64,000 nucleotides of DNA from Ochotona curzoniae (GCF_017591425.1 NW_024465777.1:5828001-5892000); one strand, 5' to 3'; shown: positions 37,201 to 44,176, numbered from the stretch's first letter. Made by a program: numbers and translations. Notes: generated from the sequence alone by a model not told the origin.

Positions 37201-37569
37201 GTTATACGGACACTCCATGCCCAGGCACCCCCTTGGCCACCGCCGCCGTCTCCTTCCAAATGCCAGACGCCCAGACATCTGTCCTTCTTTCGGGACCCAG
37301 GGGATACCCCAGCATCTACGGGGAATGGGAGACGCACTCACGTACACACACCCCCGGGCCGCGCCGCCCCGAAGGCCAGACAGCCGGATCCCCCCCAACG
37401 GTCCGGGCCAGGCAGCTCCCTGCCTCCGACCACAGGGAGCGCAGGTCGCAGCGGGATCGTCCCTGATCACCAGTCCCTGTTGTGTATTCACCTCGCTGTA
37501 GAAGGTCATGAACGCATCCTCTGTGCTGCCTCCGCCGGCCGAAGCCCCACTCTCTCCCGTAGCCGCCAT
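8664..37569 (-). CDS. DNAJC8: DNAJC8, J-domain co-chaperone of the spliceosome (complete gene, nine coding exons)
   Basis: Nine exons on the minus strand join into a 253-residue protein, the usual mammalian length. Seen: a Gly/Ser-rich N-terminus, a J domain at about residues 57-124 with the HPD triad at residues 85-87, then a long Lys/Arg/Glu-rich helical tail (about 130-253) with basic clusters suited to nuclear localisation. Join (minus): 37569-37492, 33731-33630, 23344-23288, 18547-18481, 18003-17909, 16376-16305, 12006-11915, 10180-10105, 8786-8664; every intron is GT-AG. Known for the family: DNAJC8 (SPF31) was found in spliceosome preparations and binds the SR-protein kinase SRPK1; J domains stimulate Hsp70 ATPase through HPD. 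There is no frameshift or stop. It is transcribed away from ATP5IF1, with its start about 4 kb from that gene. Identification rests on near-identity with the human protein as I remember it. Confidence 0.97.
9489..9818 (+). mobile_element. CSINE, type B (DNAJC8 intron 8)
   Basis: gtggcgcagtggttaaagtcc head, ggattggcatagcatccgcc body and clean A tail; among the youngest here. Confidence 0.95.
10105..10180 (-). CDS. DNAJC8: DNAJC8 exon 8 (residues 188-213)
   Basis: This 76-bp exon encodes KRQREEEIEAQEKAKRERE, a single charged helix rich in basic residues. Acceptor cctccag, donor gtaagt. Confidence 0.95.
10515..10765 (+). repeat. Old CSINE
   Basis: Degenerate head; recognisable gtggtgtgcctggctcctgg and catctgtgggaatttggaga. 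Confidence 0.6.
10865..11197 (+). mobile_element. CSINE, type B/A intermediate
   Basis: Head gacagcacaatggttaaggt (B) but gccttgaacactccggg (A). Confidence 0.92.
11570..11875 (+). repeat. Old CSINE next to DNAJC8 exon 7
   Basis: Ends about 40 bases downstream of the exon 7 donor; highly diverged. Confidence 0.65.
11915..12006 (-). CDS. DNAJC8: DNAJC8 exon 7 (residues 158-188)
   Basis: This 92-bp exon is predicted helical and highly charged (LFAELEIKRKEREAKE). It ends with two bases of the Arg-188 codon, completed by exon 8. Acceptor ttacag, donor gtacat. Confidence 0.95.
12541..12835 (+). mobile_element. CSINE, intermediate
   Basis: Head aaaatggctcaattactaacc; DNAJC8 intron 6. Confidence 0.85.
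13277..13592 (+). mobile_element. CSINE, type A
   Basis: Full length except a small gap after ttgcactcacttgg. Confidence 0.93.
13705..13955 (+). repeat. Old CSINE
   Basis: Head atggcacagcacattaagcc. Confidence 0.7.
14262..14458 (+). repeat. CSINE, intermediate, 3' truncated
   Basis: Runs into a second copy after gaagctcttggcatctggcc. Confidence 0.75.
14459..14630 (+). repeat. Old CSINE fragment plus minus-SINE stub
   Basis: Partial body, then aagatttatttatg at 14614, the first bases of a minus copy. Confidence 0.5.
14631..14922 (+). mobile_element. CSINE, type A, lacking its A-rich tail
   Basis: Young body stops after tctctcctcctctctga. Confidence 0.9.
15458..15752 (+). repeat. CSINE, old/intermediate
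   Basis: Starts inside the head (gggccagcatcccacatggg). Confidence 0.82.
15883..16207 (-). mobile_element. CSINE, type A, close to DNAJC8 exon 6
   Basis: Full length; lies 98 bases downstream of the exon 6 donor. Confidence 0.92.
16305..16376 (-). CDS. DNAJC8: DNAJC8 exon 6 (residues 134-157)
   Basis: This 72-bp phase-0 exon begins with a basic run (VKERKKQLKKEGK) and ends in an acidic stretch (EEDDPEL). Acceptor tttttag, donor gtgagt. Confidence 0.96.
17005..17021 (-). promoter_or_regulatory. Strong CTCF-type motif in DNAJC8 intron 5
   Basis: Read on the minus strand this is TGACCACTAGGGGGCAA, an excellent CTCF core. It is in unique sequence between exons 5 and 6. Confidence 0.6.
17909..18003 (-). 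CDS. DNAJC8: DNAJC8 exon 5 (residues 102-133)
   Basis: This 95-bp exon encodes J-domain helices III-IV (AYKLLLDQEQKKRALD) and the start of the linker. Acceptor gcattag, donor gtaagt. It restores phase 0 after the split Ala codon. Confidence 0.96.
18481..18547 (-). CDS. DNAJC8: DNAJC8 exon 4 (residues 80-101, HPD loop)
   Basis: This 67-bp exon encodes LVHPDKNQDD, with the invariant HPD at residues 85-87. It ends in phase 1, so the Ala-102 codon is split with exon 5. Acceptor cctgtag, donor gtattt. Confidence 0.96.
18681..19015 (+). mobile_element. CSINE, intermediate (DNAJC8 intron 3)
   Basis: Head gtgcaatggctcagtggcta; tail with aacaaaacaaaac. Confidence 0.88.
19047..19306 (+). repeat. Old CSINE
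   Basis: Head ttggagcagtgattaggatg; tail attaattaattaaaa. Confidence 0.68.
19895..20170 (-). repeat. Old CSINE
   Basis: Recognised from tcattccccaaatgcttgcc and accagcaccgtgcc. Confidence 0.6.
20440..20672 (-). repeat. MIR SINE
   Basis: ACTATGTGCCAGGACTTAGC, CTAACTACCCTGTAATAGAC and AAAGTAACCC lie in MIR order; DNAJC8 intron 3. Confidence 0.7.
20690..20975 (+). repeat. Old CSINE
   Basis: Head ggctggtgctgtggcacagt. Confidence 0.75.
20988..21180 (+). mobile_element. CSINE, type B, internally deleted
   Basis: Young head and tail joined directly (ctcgccatacac to cgtgggagacccgg), missing about 130 bases. Confidence 0.88.
21226..21449 (+). mobile_element. CSINE, intermediate, internally deleted
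   Basis: The middle is missing between gggatctcac and gcacccatgtgagag. Confidence 0.82.
21450..21727 (-). mobile_element. CSINE, type B, with small internal deletions
   Basis: Tail to tail with the preceding plus copy, forming an inverted pair. Confidence 0.88.
21943..22257 (+). mobile_element. CSINE, type B, with 14-bp target-site duplication
   Basis: aaaaactagtagcg flanks the copy at 21929-21942 and 22258-22271. Confidence 0.95.
22277..22519 (-). repeat. Old CSINE, left part (split by the next copy)
   Basis: The right part resumes at 22845-22913 (ggccttaactactgtgccac). Confidence 0.8.
22520..22836 (+). mobile_element. CSINE, type A, nested in an old copy
   Basis: aagtgtagc occurs on both sides as target-site duplication. 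Confidence 0.92.
23288..23344 (-). CDS. DNAJC8: DNAJC8 exon 3 (residues 61-79)
   Basis: This 57-bp exon encodes J-domain helices I-II, including the basic KKRFRQ surface that contacts Hsp70 in J proteins. Acceptor ctttcag, donor gtatgg. Intron 2 upstream (23345-33629) is the largest and holds the 2-kb composite insertion. Confidence 0.96.
23518..23554 (+). repeat. (ATTC)n microsatellite
   Basis: About eight ATTC units at the A-tail (left) end of the old minus SINE at 23555-23793. Confidence 0.9.
23555..23793 (-). repeat. Old CSINE next to DNAJC8 exon 3
   Basis: Ends agcccagtgctggtcc; the ATTC repeat grew at its tail. Confidence 0.75.
24540..24736 (+). mobile_element. CSINE, type A, 3' truncated with direct repeats
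   Basis: gaagtgcaga occurs at 24526-24535 and 24737-24746, yet the tail half is absent. Confidence 0.85.
24935..25188 (+). repeat. Old CSINE
   Basis: Tail grown into (AT)n. Confidence 0.7.
25189..25229. repeat. (AT)n microsatellite
   Basis: About 41 bp of alternating AT grown from the tail of an old plus SINE. Confidence 0.95.
25374..25685 (+). mobile_element. CSINE, intermediate
   Basis: Ends at the left target duplication of the composite retroposon. Confidence 0.88.
26440..26940 (+). repeat. First tandem-repeat domain of the composite element (about 70-bp degenerate units)
   Basis: Units share a core of the form (C)AGGCTGGGCCAG then CTGCAGCACCCACCAG. They resemble the reverse complement of the array at 47.9-49.6 kb, including the marker unit GGGAAACTCC followed by GTGCAAAAA. 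Confidence 0.6.
26945..27270 (+). repeat. Second tandem-repeat domain (about 80-bp units, four copies)
   Basis: Four diverged units can be lined up from the recurring phrases TGAGYCCCAGGGA, GATCTGRYAGGGCT and CCACCTNCTARGTG. The units differ in sequence and period from the first domain. Confidence 0.6.
27762..28085 (-). mobile_element. CSINE whose tail hosted the composite insertion
   Basis: Its tatttatttttatt tail end overlaps the target duplication. Confidence 0.85.
28090..28400. other. Unique intronic sequence (DNAJC8 intron 2)
   Basis: No gene, SINE or LINE recognised in these 0.3 kb. Confidence 0.5.
28405..28680 (-). mobile_element. CSINE, left arm of an inverted pair
   Basis: Stops at cccacatgggatcc before reaching its head. 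Confidence 0.85.
28695..28852 (+). mobile_element. CSINE, 5' truncated, right arm of the inverted pair
   Basis: Starts at gcgtgggagacctgg and keeps the full tail. Confidence 0.85.
28905..29222 (+). mobile_element. CSINE, type B-like
   Basis: Head gtgcggtagcccagcagtta. Confidence 0.88.
29230..29541 (-). repeat. CSINE plus an older minus fragment
   Basis: The first copy ends near 29493; 29494-29541 (cccactgtgccacagcacca) is a second, older head. Confidence 0.75.
29585..29919 (+). mobile_element. CSINE, type A, with 15-bp target-site duplication
   Basis: acaaatcatcttacc flanks the copy at 29570-29584 and 29920-29934; one of the youngest. Confidence 0.95.
29935..30379 (+). mobile_element. LINE-1 fragment (L1M 3' end)
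   Basis: The order TGCAACACCATTCATGACAG, AGTGTCCATCGATGAATG, GGTCACAAAGACAAGTGTCA and GAAAAACCACTGACTG tracks the 3' end of old L1 families. The SINE at 29585-29919 sits at its left edge. Confidence 0.75.
30380..30658 (+). repeat. Old CSINE
   Basis: Head agtagtccagtggcttagaa; pure A tail. Confidence 0.7.
30669..30978 (+). repeat. Old CSINE
   Basis: Head ggccagcattatggcataga. Confidence 0.78.
30990..31164 (+). repeat. Old CSINE, internally shortened
   Basis: Head aacagtggtgtgatacagtg, then an A tail of about 20. Confidence 0.68.
31170..31495 (+). mobile_element. CSINE, intermediate
   Basis: Head actatggttcaactggctaa. Confidence 0.88.
31504..31830 (+). mobile_element. CSINE, type A-like
   Basis: Head gtagtctaatagctaaagtc; full length. 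Confidence 0.9.
31840..32765. other. Unique AT-rich sequence (DNAJC8 intron 2)
   Basis: About 0.9 kb without recognised genes or repeats. Confidence 0.5.
32767..33070 (+). mobile_element. CSINE, intermediate
   Basis: Head gcataatagctcaacggcta. Confidence 0.86.
33630..33731 (-). CDS. DNAJC8: DNAJC8 exon 2 (residues 27-60)
   Basis: This 102-bp, phase-0 exon lies between acceptor ttttag and donor gtgagt. It encodes the segment before the J domain and its first residues (ending NPFE). Intron 1 (33732-37491) carries most of the nested SINEs. Confidence 0.96.
33880..34065 (-). repeat. MIR SINE (ancient mammalian)
   Basis: AATCTCATGCAACAGG, GAAAACTGAGGCTTCGCAAAG and TTCTAACCCCATCAG follow the MIR core in reverse. 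It is within DNAJC8 intron 1. Confidence 0.65.
34329..34632 (+). mobile_element. CSINE, intermediate
   Basis: The tail is replaced by a G-rich run at 34630-34653. Confidence 0.83.
35200..35470 (+). repeat. Old CSINE
   Basis: Head gctgttacacaacaggttaa. Confidence 0.75.
35870..36546 (+). mobile_element. CSINE, type A, itself split (35870-36200 and tail 36520-36546)
   Basis: Inserted in the old minus copy; its A-rich tail was hit by a third SINE. Confidence 0.92.
36203..36519 (-). mobile_element. CSINE, type B, innermost of three nested copies
   Basis: Near-consensus; the tail sequence aataaataaatctttttt is duplicated on both sides. Confidence 0.93.
36710..36850 (-). repeat. MIR fragment
   Basis: AACACTCATCTTAGAGATATG followed by a diverged core and AATCCAGTGTGAAACGGACT; DNAJC8 intron 1. 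Confidence 0.5.
36855..36990 (+). repeat. L2-like fragment
   Basis: TATTCATTCCCTTACTTGAC and CACTGAGCATTCTCTAGGCA resemble the common mammalian L2 3' region. Confidence 0.4.
37492..37569 (-). CDS. DNAJC8: DNAJC8 exon 1 (residues 1-26)
   Basis: The ATG sits in a CpG island and opens a Met-Ala-Ala, Gly/Ser-rich N-terminus typical of DNAJC8. The exon ends in TAC AGC GAG before the donor gtgaat. Reading through this donor gives a spurious longer frame. Confidence 0.95.
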
Positions 37570-37690
37570 TTCCCCGGCCAGCCACCACGTGACCTTTCTG
37601 CGCAGGCGCCGCCTCACGTGAGCCTCACAGGCCCGCCTTTCTGGCCCCGCCCCCTCCTGAGCGACCCTTAAAGAGCTCCCAGCCCAATCA
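37570..37690 (-). promoter_or_regulatory. DNAJC8: DNAJC8 core promoter with two CACGTG E-boxes, NRF1, GC-box and CCAAT
   Basis: Going upstream from the ATG there are a CACGTG at 37586-37591 (as CACGTGAC), an NRF1-type TGCGCAGGCGC at 37599-37609, a second CACGTG at 37615-37620, a GC-box near 37644-37654 and a CCAAT/ATTGG at 37684-37688. CACGTGAC-like sites bind USF, MYC/MAX or TFE3/TFEB. No TATA box is seen at a usual distance. Which sites lie inside the transcript depends on an unmapped start. Confidence 0.7.
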
Positions 37691-37699
37691 GGCCCGCGT

Positions 37700-38230
37700 T
37701 AAGTGGAATTTTTATTCCAATTATAGTGAAGTATACGTAATTAGTCATCATAAAGTGGAAAAGCGCAGTGGCTTTGAGTACATTCCTAGTGTCGCACAGT
37801 CATCATTTCTATCTGATTCGTAAACAGGCTCCAAAATTCCTTTCTTTCCCCATCTCACAACAGCCAATCTGTGTCCCATCTCTGGAGTTTTGCCATTCTA
37901 GGTAGTTCATACACATGGAATTCTACAATATGTTCCCTCGTGTTGGTTCCTCTCCCTTGGCACAATATTTGTAAGGCTCATCCCAAATAAAGCTTCAGTT
38001 ATTAATTTGTGAGGGGTTTATCCCTAGAAGAAACGTTGAGTCTTGGGGTAATTCTGTGTTTAATTTTTAAACCAGTCACCAAGCTGTTCTCCGCAGTGGC
38101 TGATCCGTTTTACATTCCCTAGAACAATGTGCAAGGGTTTCAGTTTCTCTACAGTGGCACCATCAGTTGTTATTTTGCATTATTGTTATCATGATGACGA
38201 CGACAATGATGGCAGCCAACTTAGTGGGCC
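37700..38230 (-). mobile_element. LINE-1 fragment (L1M), antisense
   Basis: TGCCATTCTAGGTAGTTCAT, GGTTTATCCCTAGAAG and AAGCTGTTCTCCGCAGTGGC match antisense L1 3' sequence. It starts right at the DNAJC8 CpG-island edge. Confidence 0.75.
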
Positions 38231-38344
38231 TTTTGTACAAGCTCAGAAGATTCTTCCACTGGCTTCTCCTCTGAAGAGGTAACAAGACACAGAGTATCTG
38301 AGACTAGAGTTTCTGAGACGATATTTATAGATCCTTTAGAAAGA

Positions 38345-38653
38345 GGACTGCACCGTGGCTTAGCAAGTACAGCTGCCACCTGCAGCATCGCCATCCCATA
38401 TATGTGTCAGATGGAGTCCTGGCTCCTTCCTTTACTATTCAGCTGCCTGTTAATGTGCCTGGGAAAGCAGTAGAAGATGGCCCAAAGCCTTGGAATCCTG
38501 CACCTGCATGGTAAACGCAGAGGAAGCTCCTAGCTCCTAGCCAGGATCCAACCATCACAGCCACTTGAGGAGGGAACCAGCAGGCAGAAGATCTTTGTCT
38601 CTCCTTTTGGTAAATATGATCTGTCTTTCCAATAAAAATAAATAAATCTTCAA
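38345..38653 (+). mobile_element. CSINE, intermediate
   Basis: Head accgtggcttagcaagtaca. Confidence 0.83.
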
Positions 38654-38678
38654 GTGAAAAGAAAGAAGTCAGTATGTG

Positions 38679-38977
38679 GGCCCGGCGGCATGGCCTAGCA
38701 GCTAAAGTCCTCACCTTGAACACACCAGGATCCCATATGGGCGCTGGTACTAATCCTGGCAGCCCCACTTCCCATCCAACTCCCTGCTTGTGGCCTGGGA
38801 AAGCAGTGGAGGACAGTCCAAAGCCTGGGAACCTGTACCCGCATGGGAGACCCAGAAGATGCTCCTGGCTCCTGGCTTTGGACTGGGGCAGCACTGACCA
38901 CTGCAGTCACTTGGGAAATAAATCATCGGATGGAAGATATATATATCTGATTTTGCAACAAAAATAAATTAAAAAGT
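38679..38977 (+). mobile_element. CSINE, type A, with 12-bp target-site duplication
   Basis: agtcagtatgtg occurs at 38667-38678 and 38978-38989. Confidence 0.94.
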
Positions 38978-39861
38978 AGTCAGTATGTGACTGTCTCAAG
39001 GATATCTTCAAGCACACAGCCCTTGGCCTTGGGCTGTTACCTAACTGAAGACCCTCACCTGCAGGCCTCGGCCTTGGTCTTGAACTTTTGCCCACTCAGG
39101 GACTGTTGTCCACAGAATTTGACCTTGATCTCTTGGTGCCAGTCATCTGTAGACTCAAGATTCCAGATACAGCTTGTCCTGTTCTTTGTCAAATCACACT
39201 GTTATTTTTTACAAACTGCATGCAGCAAATAAAAATCTTTAAAAATATCTAGAAACACACTAGGCTATTCTACCTAGATAGTGGTCTTGTAACTGGTTAC
39301 TAGTATTTCCATGTTGCCTTGGTGTTTCTCTGAGGTGAACATGTGAAAATGTGCCCACTGGAGCTGCCTTCTGGGGCTGGCATCTTCATATGGCTCATCA
39401 GACTACTCCTCTACCTGCAAGCAGAAGCAGCCCATGTGGGATGCTTTTTGTTGTTGTTGTTGTTGCATCCCTCCCTCCTTCCTTCCCTGGTGCTGGCGGG
39501 GGGGCGGGGGGGGAGGAGGGAGTAGTTGGCGGGCGGGCAGGCACTTTTTGTTTGGGCTTGGTTTTTCTCCTCTTGGGTGTCACTGGTGCACCCCAGCGTA
39601 TTCCATAACAAAGGCACCTTCCGATGTGTTTTGCTTCACTCACAGTGGTTCATTAGCCAGGACCCACTGACAGGAGAGGACTGCTTTTTACTGACAGCAT
39701 CCTAGTGCGGGGATCAAAGGGGTCATAGAAAGCAGAAAGAGCAAAGGAAAAAGTTGAGTTGTTCGAGACTCCTTAAAGAAGAAGAAACCATCATCTAAAT
39801 TCATGTTGTGCCACCCACATGCGCGAAGCTTTTGTCAAAGTTCCCCCACTCAACCACCACC

Positions 39862-40113
39862 AGGTAGAGTCCTGACTGCTCCACTTTTAATCCAGCTCCC
39901 TGCTTAAGACCTGGGAAAGCAGTGGAGGATGGCTCAGGTTCTTGGGACCCTGCACTTGTGTGAGAGACACAGAAGAAGCTCCTGACTCCTGGCTTTGGAT
40001 TGGCTCAGCATTGGCCATTGCAGTCATTTGAGGAGCGAAACCAGTGGCTCGCTCTGTCTCTACTTCTCTCTGTAAATCTGCCTTTGCAATAAAAATAAAT
40101 ACATCTTAAAAAG
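39862..40113 (+). repeat. CSINE, 5' truncated
   Basis: Starts inside the body (agtcctgactgctccac). Confidence 0.82.
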
Positions 40114-40159
40114 AAACAAACAAAAACAGATGATCCATAAAATCCAGGTCTGCCTAAGT

Positions 40160-40690
40160 GAGCATTTGGCCTGGTGGTCAAGCTGCCTGCTGGGTCCAGC
40201 GGGAGCCTCCTGCAGTTCCCCAGGCAGCCCGGGGTGATAGATCCTGGAATTGGATGCCTGCCACCCATGTGGCAACTGGGAGTTCCCAGCTCCTGGCTTC
40301 AGACCCAGCCAAGGCTTATTGCAGGCATGTGGGAAGTGAGTCAATGGAGGGGACATCTCTTTCTTTCTCTGTCTCTCTTAAAGTCCAGTTCTATCATTTC
40401 CTAGAAAACAAAGGGAAGTTAGTGAGGACAAGGCTGCCTGCTGCAATCCCAGCATCCCTCAGGAATGCCAGTTTGTGTCCCTGTGGTTCCACTTCCAACC
40501 CAGCTCCCTCCTAATGCACCTGAGTAACTAAAGATGGCCCGAGTGCTTGGATCGCGGCGACCCATGCAGAAGCCCCATGTGAAGCTTGTCTCCAGGTCTC
40601 AGCCTGGCGCTGTGCTGGCTGTGACATCATCTGGAGAGTGATGGAAGATCTCTGTCTCCCTCTAACTTTCAGAAAAAATATACAAACCTT
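40160..40690 (+). repeat. Two old CSINE fragments (40160-40385 and 40418-40690)
   Basis: Both are heavily diverged; the second ends ctaactttcagaaaaaata. Confidence 0.65.
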
Positions 40691-41299
40691 AAACAAACTA
40701 ACAAAAACCAAGATGGCATATTTATAATCATGAATAAGACAGCTAATGTGGATCAACCCATATCATCTAAAAGAGAAGAAACCTGGCCCAGCAAGAGAAA
40801 ACGACTAAGGGTGAGAGACTTGGCTAAGGGCGAGAGACTTCCTGCAGGTAAATCAAACTTTCCTAGGCTTCTATTTCCACGGAATACGACAGTGGATCCA
40901 CACATTCCACAATTCGTCAGAGCCAAGTGTTAGCTCAGTGCGGACTCGATTCCTGATATTCTCTGATGGGGCAGCCACGCGGGGTCGGGGAGGGGCCTCG
41001 GAGGTGAAATGTTACCTGAGACGAGGGGGGAAAGTCAATGTAGGTGAAGAACTGACAGGAATCGCCTAAGACACACACGTGATTCTTAGTGCGTTAAGTG
41101 CAGCTTGTCTGGAGCCGGTATCCTAAACCTCCCACCACGCCGCACAGTCCCCGTCAGTCAGTGGACGGCTTCCTTTGGATTTCTCATAACGACTTTAGGA
41201 TTGCTGCGAGACGAACGCCACGCCTCATTCTGGCAGGTTCGAAAGGCGAAATGACAGGTCCTTATCTCCTTATCCTTCTGCCCAGTCTCCCCCAGCCGC
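40691..41299. other. Unique sequence upstream of ATP5IF1
   Basis: Repeat-free, rising in GC towards the promoter; no gene recognised. Confidence 0.5.
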
Positions 41300-41538
41300 C
41301 TCAGCAGTCCTTTGAGCCCGGACGTAGCCCTTGCTGGCGATTGGGTAAGAGAAGGTGCAATTCTCGCTCAGGACTCGCTGTGAAGCCCAGGCATCCCGCC
41401 TCCTCTCTCTTAGGATTCGCTATTCCTACGTTCGTCCCGCCCCTCCGCCGAACGGATTGGTTGCGTGATCAGCCTGGCGCTTAGCGCGTCCACAGCCGCT
41501 GCGGCCGCGGAGACGCCCGCGGTGCTACGCAGGTGATC

Positions 41539-41625
41539 ATGGCTGGCTCCGTGTCGGTTGCGCGGGCGCGGCTCGGGGTGTGGGGCGCGAGGGCCGTACA
41601 AACCCGTGGCTTCGCCTCGGACAAG
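41539..41625 (+). CDS. ATP5IF1: ATP5IF1 exon 1 (residues 1-29)
   Basis: It encodes the mitochondrial presequence plus four mature residues and ends AAG before donor gtatgc. It opens [16 protein letters not shown]; the LGVWG core and RGF cleavage region match other mammals, while residues 3-9 have diverged. Confidence 0.95.
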
Positions 41626-44076
41626 GTATGCCGCGGCGCCGCCCCAGCCCCAGCCCCGAGCGCGGGTCCGCATCGGCGCTTCGCCGCATCTTGACGCGTG
41701 TCTCCGTCTCTCTCCGCAGTCCGACGATCACCCCGGGAGCGCGGGCTCCATCCGGGAAGCCGGAGGGGCCTTCGGAAAGCGAGAAAAGGCCGAAGAGGAC
41801 CGATACTTCCGGTGAGTGACCGTCGGGTGCCGAGTCCAGCCCCAGCCTCCTCGGGCTGTCCGAGGCCGTTAAGCTTCCAACGGCTCCACTCAGCCCTGCC
41901 TGCTTCCTGGGGATGTCTCATCCCCCGAGAGAACCCCCAGAGCCCGCACCTCACACACTCCGACATTTTGAGCTCCTGACGGCTACCATATAGGAGGCGC
42001 TCCCGGTTTCCTCCGCGGGGAACAGTCTCCTTGTCCCCAAAGCCCAAGCCATTGGTACCTGCGGGTTTGTAGAACTGTCAACCTGCAGCTGACTCACTCG
42101 TCATTTACCACCCACCACCATGGAATTCTCCCCGACGTTGGGAACCTTCCTAGGTGCTCCAGGTTTTGGAGACCCTCTTAGCCTGCCTCCATCAGCCGTC
42201 ACGCGCCTGTCACCCCCACTCCCACCCAGGCTCTCTTCCCCAACCCTGCATGCCTTATTCCTGCAAGTCTGTGTGACTTGCCTAACTGTTCACATCCTCT
42301 CAGTCGTTTCTGACCCCCACGTGTGTCCTCCAGAGGAAGTGGATCACAGCAGACGGGTCACCTGTTCCCGGTTGGACCCCACCCCCTTCCGGAGACTTTT
42401 GCCCTATGCCATCTCTGGGCTGGCCCTTTCCCTTTCCTGTGTAGGCACGCAATGGGCTGCCCCTACCGATCCCAGCCCGGAGCTATCTTTAGGCTTGGTC
42501 TATCTTTAACTGACTTCTGTCCACCCTGGGGAGCAGGGAGGAGCCAGCCTTGCTACTGCTCCTTCTTTGACCTACACCTTGCCCTTGAACCTTCTAAGAA
42601 CTGTCACCATACTAGGGAGCTGAGGTATAGCCCTTAGCCACCAGGTCATTGGACCCCTACATTTTATACTTAAGGAAAATTGAGCCTTAAATGTGGTAGT
42701 TGATAATATAATCCAGTCTCCCTAACCCCCTTTTATTTCCCCCTAATTTTTAAAAATGTGTTCCAGAGGCAGGCAGGCAGGAAGACATCTTTCATCTACC
42801 TGTTCACTCCGTAAATGCCCACAGGGCTAGGAATGGACAGGTGGGGACTGGGAACTCAGTCCAGGTCTTTGGTGTGGGCGGCAGAAGTCAGGCCTGGAGC
42901 CATCACCCGAGCTTCCCAGGGCCTGCAGTAGCAGGATGAGTTGGGAGCTGGCAGTGGAATCCAGCTACTCTGGTAGGAGACCTCTGGGTTTTTTGTTTGT
43001 TTTTAAGATTTACTTATTTTTATTGGAAAGTCAGGGACAGAGAGGAAGATCTTCCATCCATTGATTCGCTACCCAATTGGCCATGACAGCCAGGGTTGCA
43101 TCGACCTGGAGCCAGGAGCCTCTTCTGGGTCTCCCACATGGGTGCAGGATCCCAAAGCTTTTGGCCATCCTCAGCTGCTTTCCCAGCCACAAGCAGGGAG
43201 CTGGATGGGGAGCGGAGGAGCCAAGATTAAAACCAGAGCCCAAGTGGAATCCCGGCACATGCAAAAAGCCAGGACTTTTATCTACTAGGCTACCATGTTG
43301 GGCCCAAGACCTGTGCTTCTTAACCTCTAGGCTGAAAACTTTCCCTGCACTCCCTGAGAACTAAAATGGAACTGCCAAGCGCCGCCCTTTTATTTTTGGC
43401 TTCTATATTTCTACAGATAAGGTGGAATGGGAAGTAGATATATGTCCTTTAACCACTTAATCCAAACTCTTTGTCTCCATGCTTTTGGGGAGTTCATTTC
43501 TCTGGGTTGTCCACTGATAAGGTATTGGATCTTAGGTCACATCTCTGGAGCTTTCCATTTTAAAGGTGAATTTGAAACAGTAGCACATGATGTGGTATTG
43601 CAAGTGAAGCCACTGCTTGCTGTATAGTGCCGGCTTAAATCCCAGCTCCTCCACTGTTGATCCAGTTCCCTGCTCACGCACGTGGGAAAGCAGCAGAAGA
43701 TGCCCAAGTTCTTGGGTCCCTGCACCTGTGTGGGAGACTCAGAAGAAGCTCTGGCTTCAGGCTGGCCCAACCTCAGCTATCGTAGCCACTTGAGGAATAA
43801 ACAAGTGGAAAATCTCTCTCTAACTCTGCCTTTCGAATAAATAAATCTGAAAAGGGGGAGGGGAGCAGGCTGTGCTTAGAGCTCTCTGTGGGTGCAAGGG
43901 TTGGAGGTTAAAGGCAGAGTAACTGTCCCTGCAGAGCAAAGTCGAAGGAACAGCTGGCCGCCCTGAAGAGACACCATGAGGACGAGATCGAGCATCACAA
44001 GAAGGAGATCGAGCGGCTGCAGAAGGAGATCGAGCGGCACAAGCACAAGATCAAAAGTCTGAAGGACGATGATTGA
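41539..44076 (+). CDS. ATP5IF1: ATP5IF1, mitochondrial F1Fo-ATPase inhibitor IF1 (complete, three exons)
   Basis: Exons 41539-41625, 41720-41811 and 43935-44076 join into 106 residues, the same length as human IF1. Residues 1-25 form a basic, acid-free mitochondrial presequence ending ARAVQTRGF. The inhibitory region ([22 protein letters not shown], about residues 38-59) is intact and keeps Ser39, reported as a PKA site in human. The C-terminal half is a long coiled coil with the pH-sensing histidine pairs ([10 protein letters not shown]) and repeated [14 protein letters not shown]. Known role: binds F1 and blocks ATP hydrolysis when matrix pH falls; dimerises through the coiled coil. Exon 2 read into intron 2 stops at once (CGG TGA), giving a 60-residue form that keeps the inhibitory region and lacks the coiled coil. 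Confidence 0.97.
41720..41811 (+). CDS. ATP5IF1: ATP5IF1 exon 2 (residues 30-60)
   Basis: The acceptor tccgcag follows a 94-bp intron; donor gtgagt. It carries the complete minimal inhibitory sequence. The Arg-60 codon is split, with CG here and A in exon 3. Confidence 0.95.
41861..42749 (+). other. ATP5IF1 intron 2, unique part
   Basis: C-rich intronic sequence; an open frame from 42120 has no recognisable domain. Confidence 0.6.
42750..43345 (-). repeat. Old CSINE split by a younger minus copy (43001-43304)
   Basis: The inner copy runs from aagatttacttatttttatt to ccatgttgggccc. Confidence 0.78.
43577..43850 (+). repeat. Old CSINE ending 85 bases before ATP5IF1 exon 3
   Basis: Tail cgaataaataaatctgaaaa. 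Confidence 0.75.
43935..44076 (+). CDS. ATP5IF1: ATP5IF1 exon 3 (residues 60-106 and stop)
   Basis: Acceptor ccctgcag. It encodes the histidine-rich antiparallel coiled coil and ends LKDDD then TGA. The preceding 2.1-kb intron holds four SINE segments. Confidence 0.95.
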
Positions 44077-44176
44077 GTGTGCACAGTCCCCGTCGCGTGG
44101 CACGGGTCGTTGGCCGCTCCCGTGCAGACTAACTCTGGTGTCGTTAACACTAGCCTGTGTACTACTAACAGATTAT

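Larger units (their letters stand above)
37190..37690. promoter_or_regulatory. CpG island over DNAJC8 exon 1
   Basis: GC-rich, CpG-dense, repeat-free sequence covers the promoter, exon 1 and the start of intron 1. It ends abruptly at an L1 fragment near 37.7 kb. Confidence 0.8.
41300..41860 (+). promoter_or_regulatory. ATP5IF1: ATP5IF1 CpG-island promoter with inverted CCAAT box
   Basis: CpG-dense sequence spans the promoter and exons 1-2. An ATTGG (NF-Y type) lies at 41456-41460, about 80 bases before the ATG, just after a C-rich GC-box-like run (cccgcccctcc). No TATA box is seen. The start site is likely between 41480 and 41520 by inference. Confidence 0.75.

Noticed and set aside
37078..37617. 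179-codon minus frame covering DNAJC8 exon 1
   Set aside because: The start extends upstream of the real ATG and the frame reads through the exon 1 donor into intron 1.
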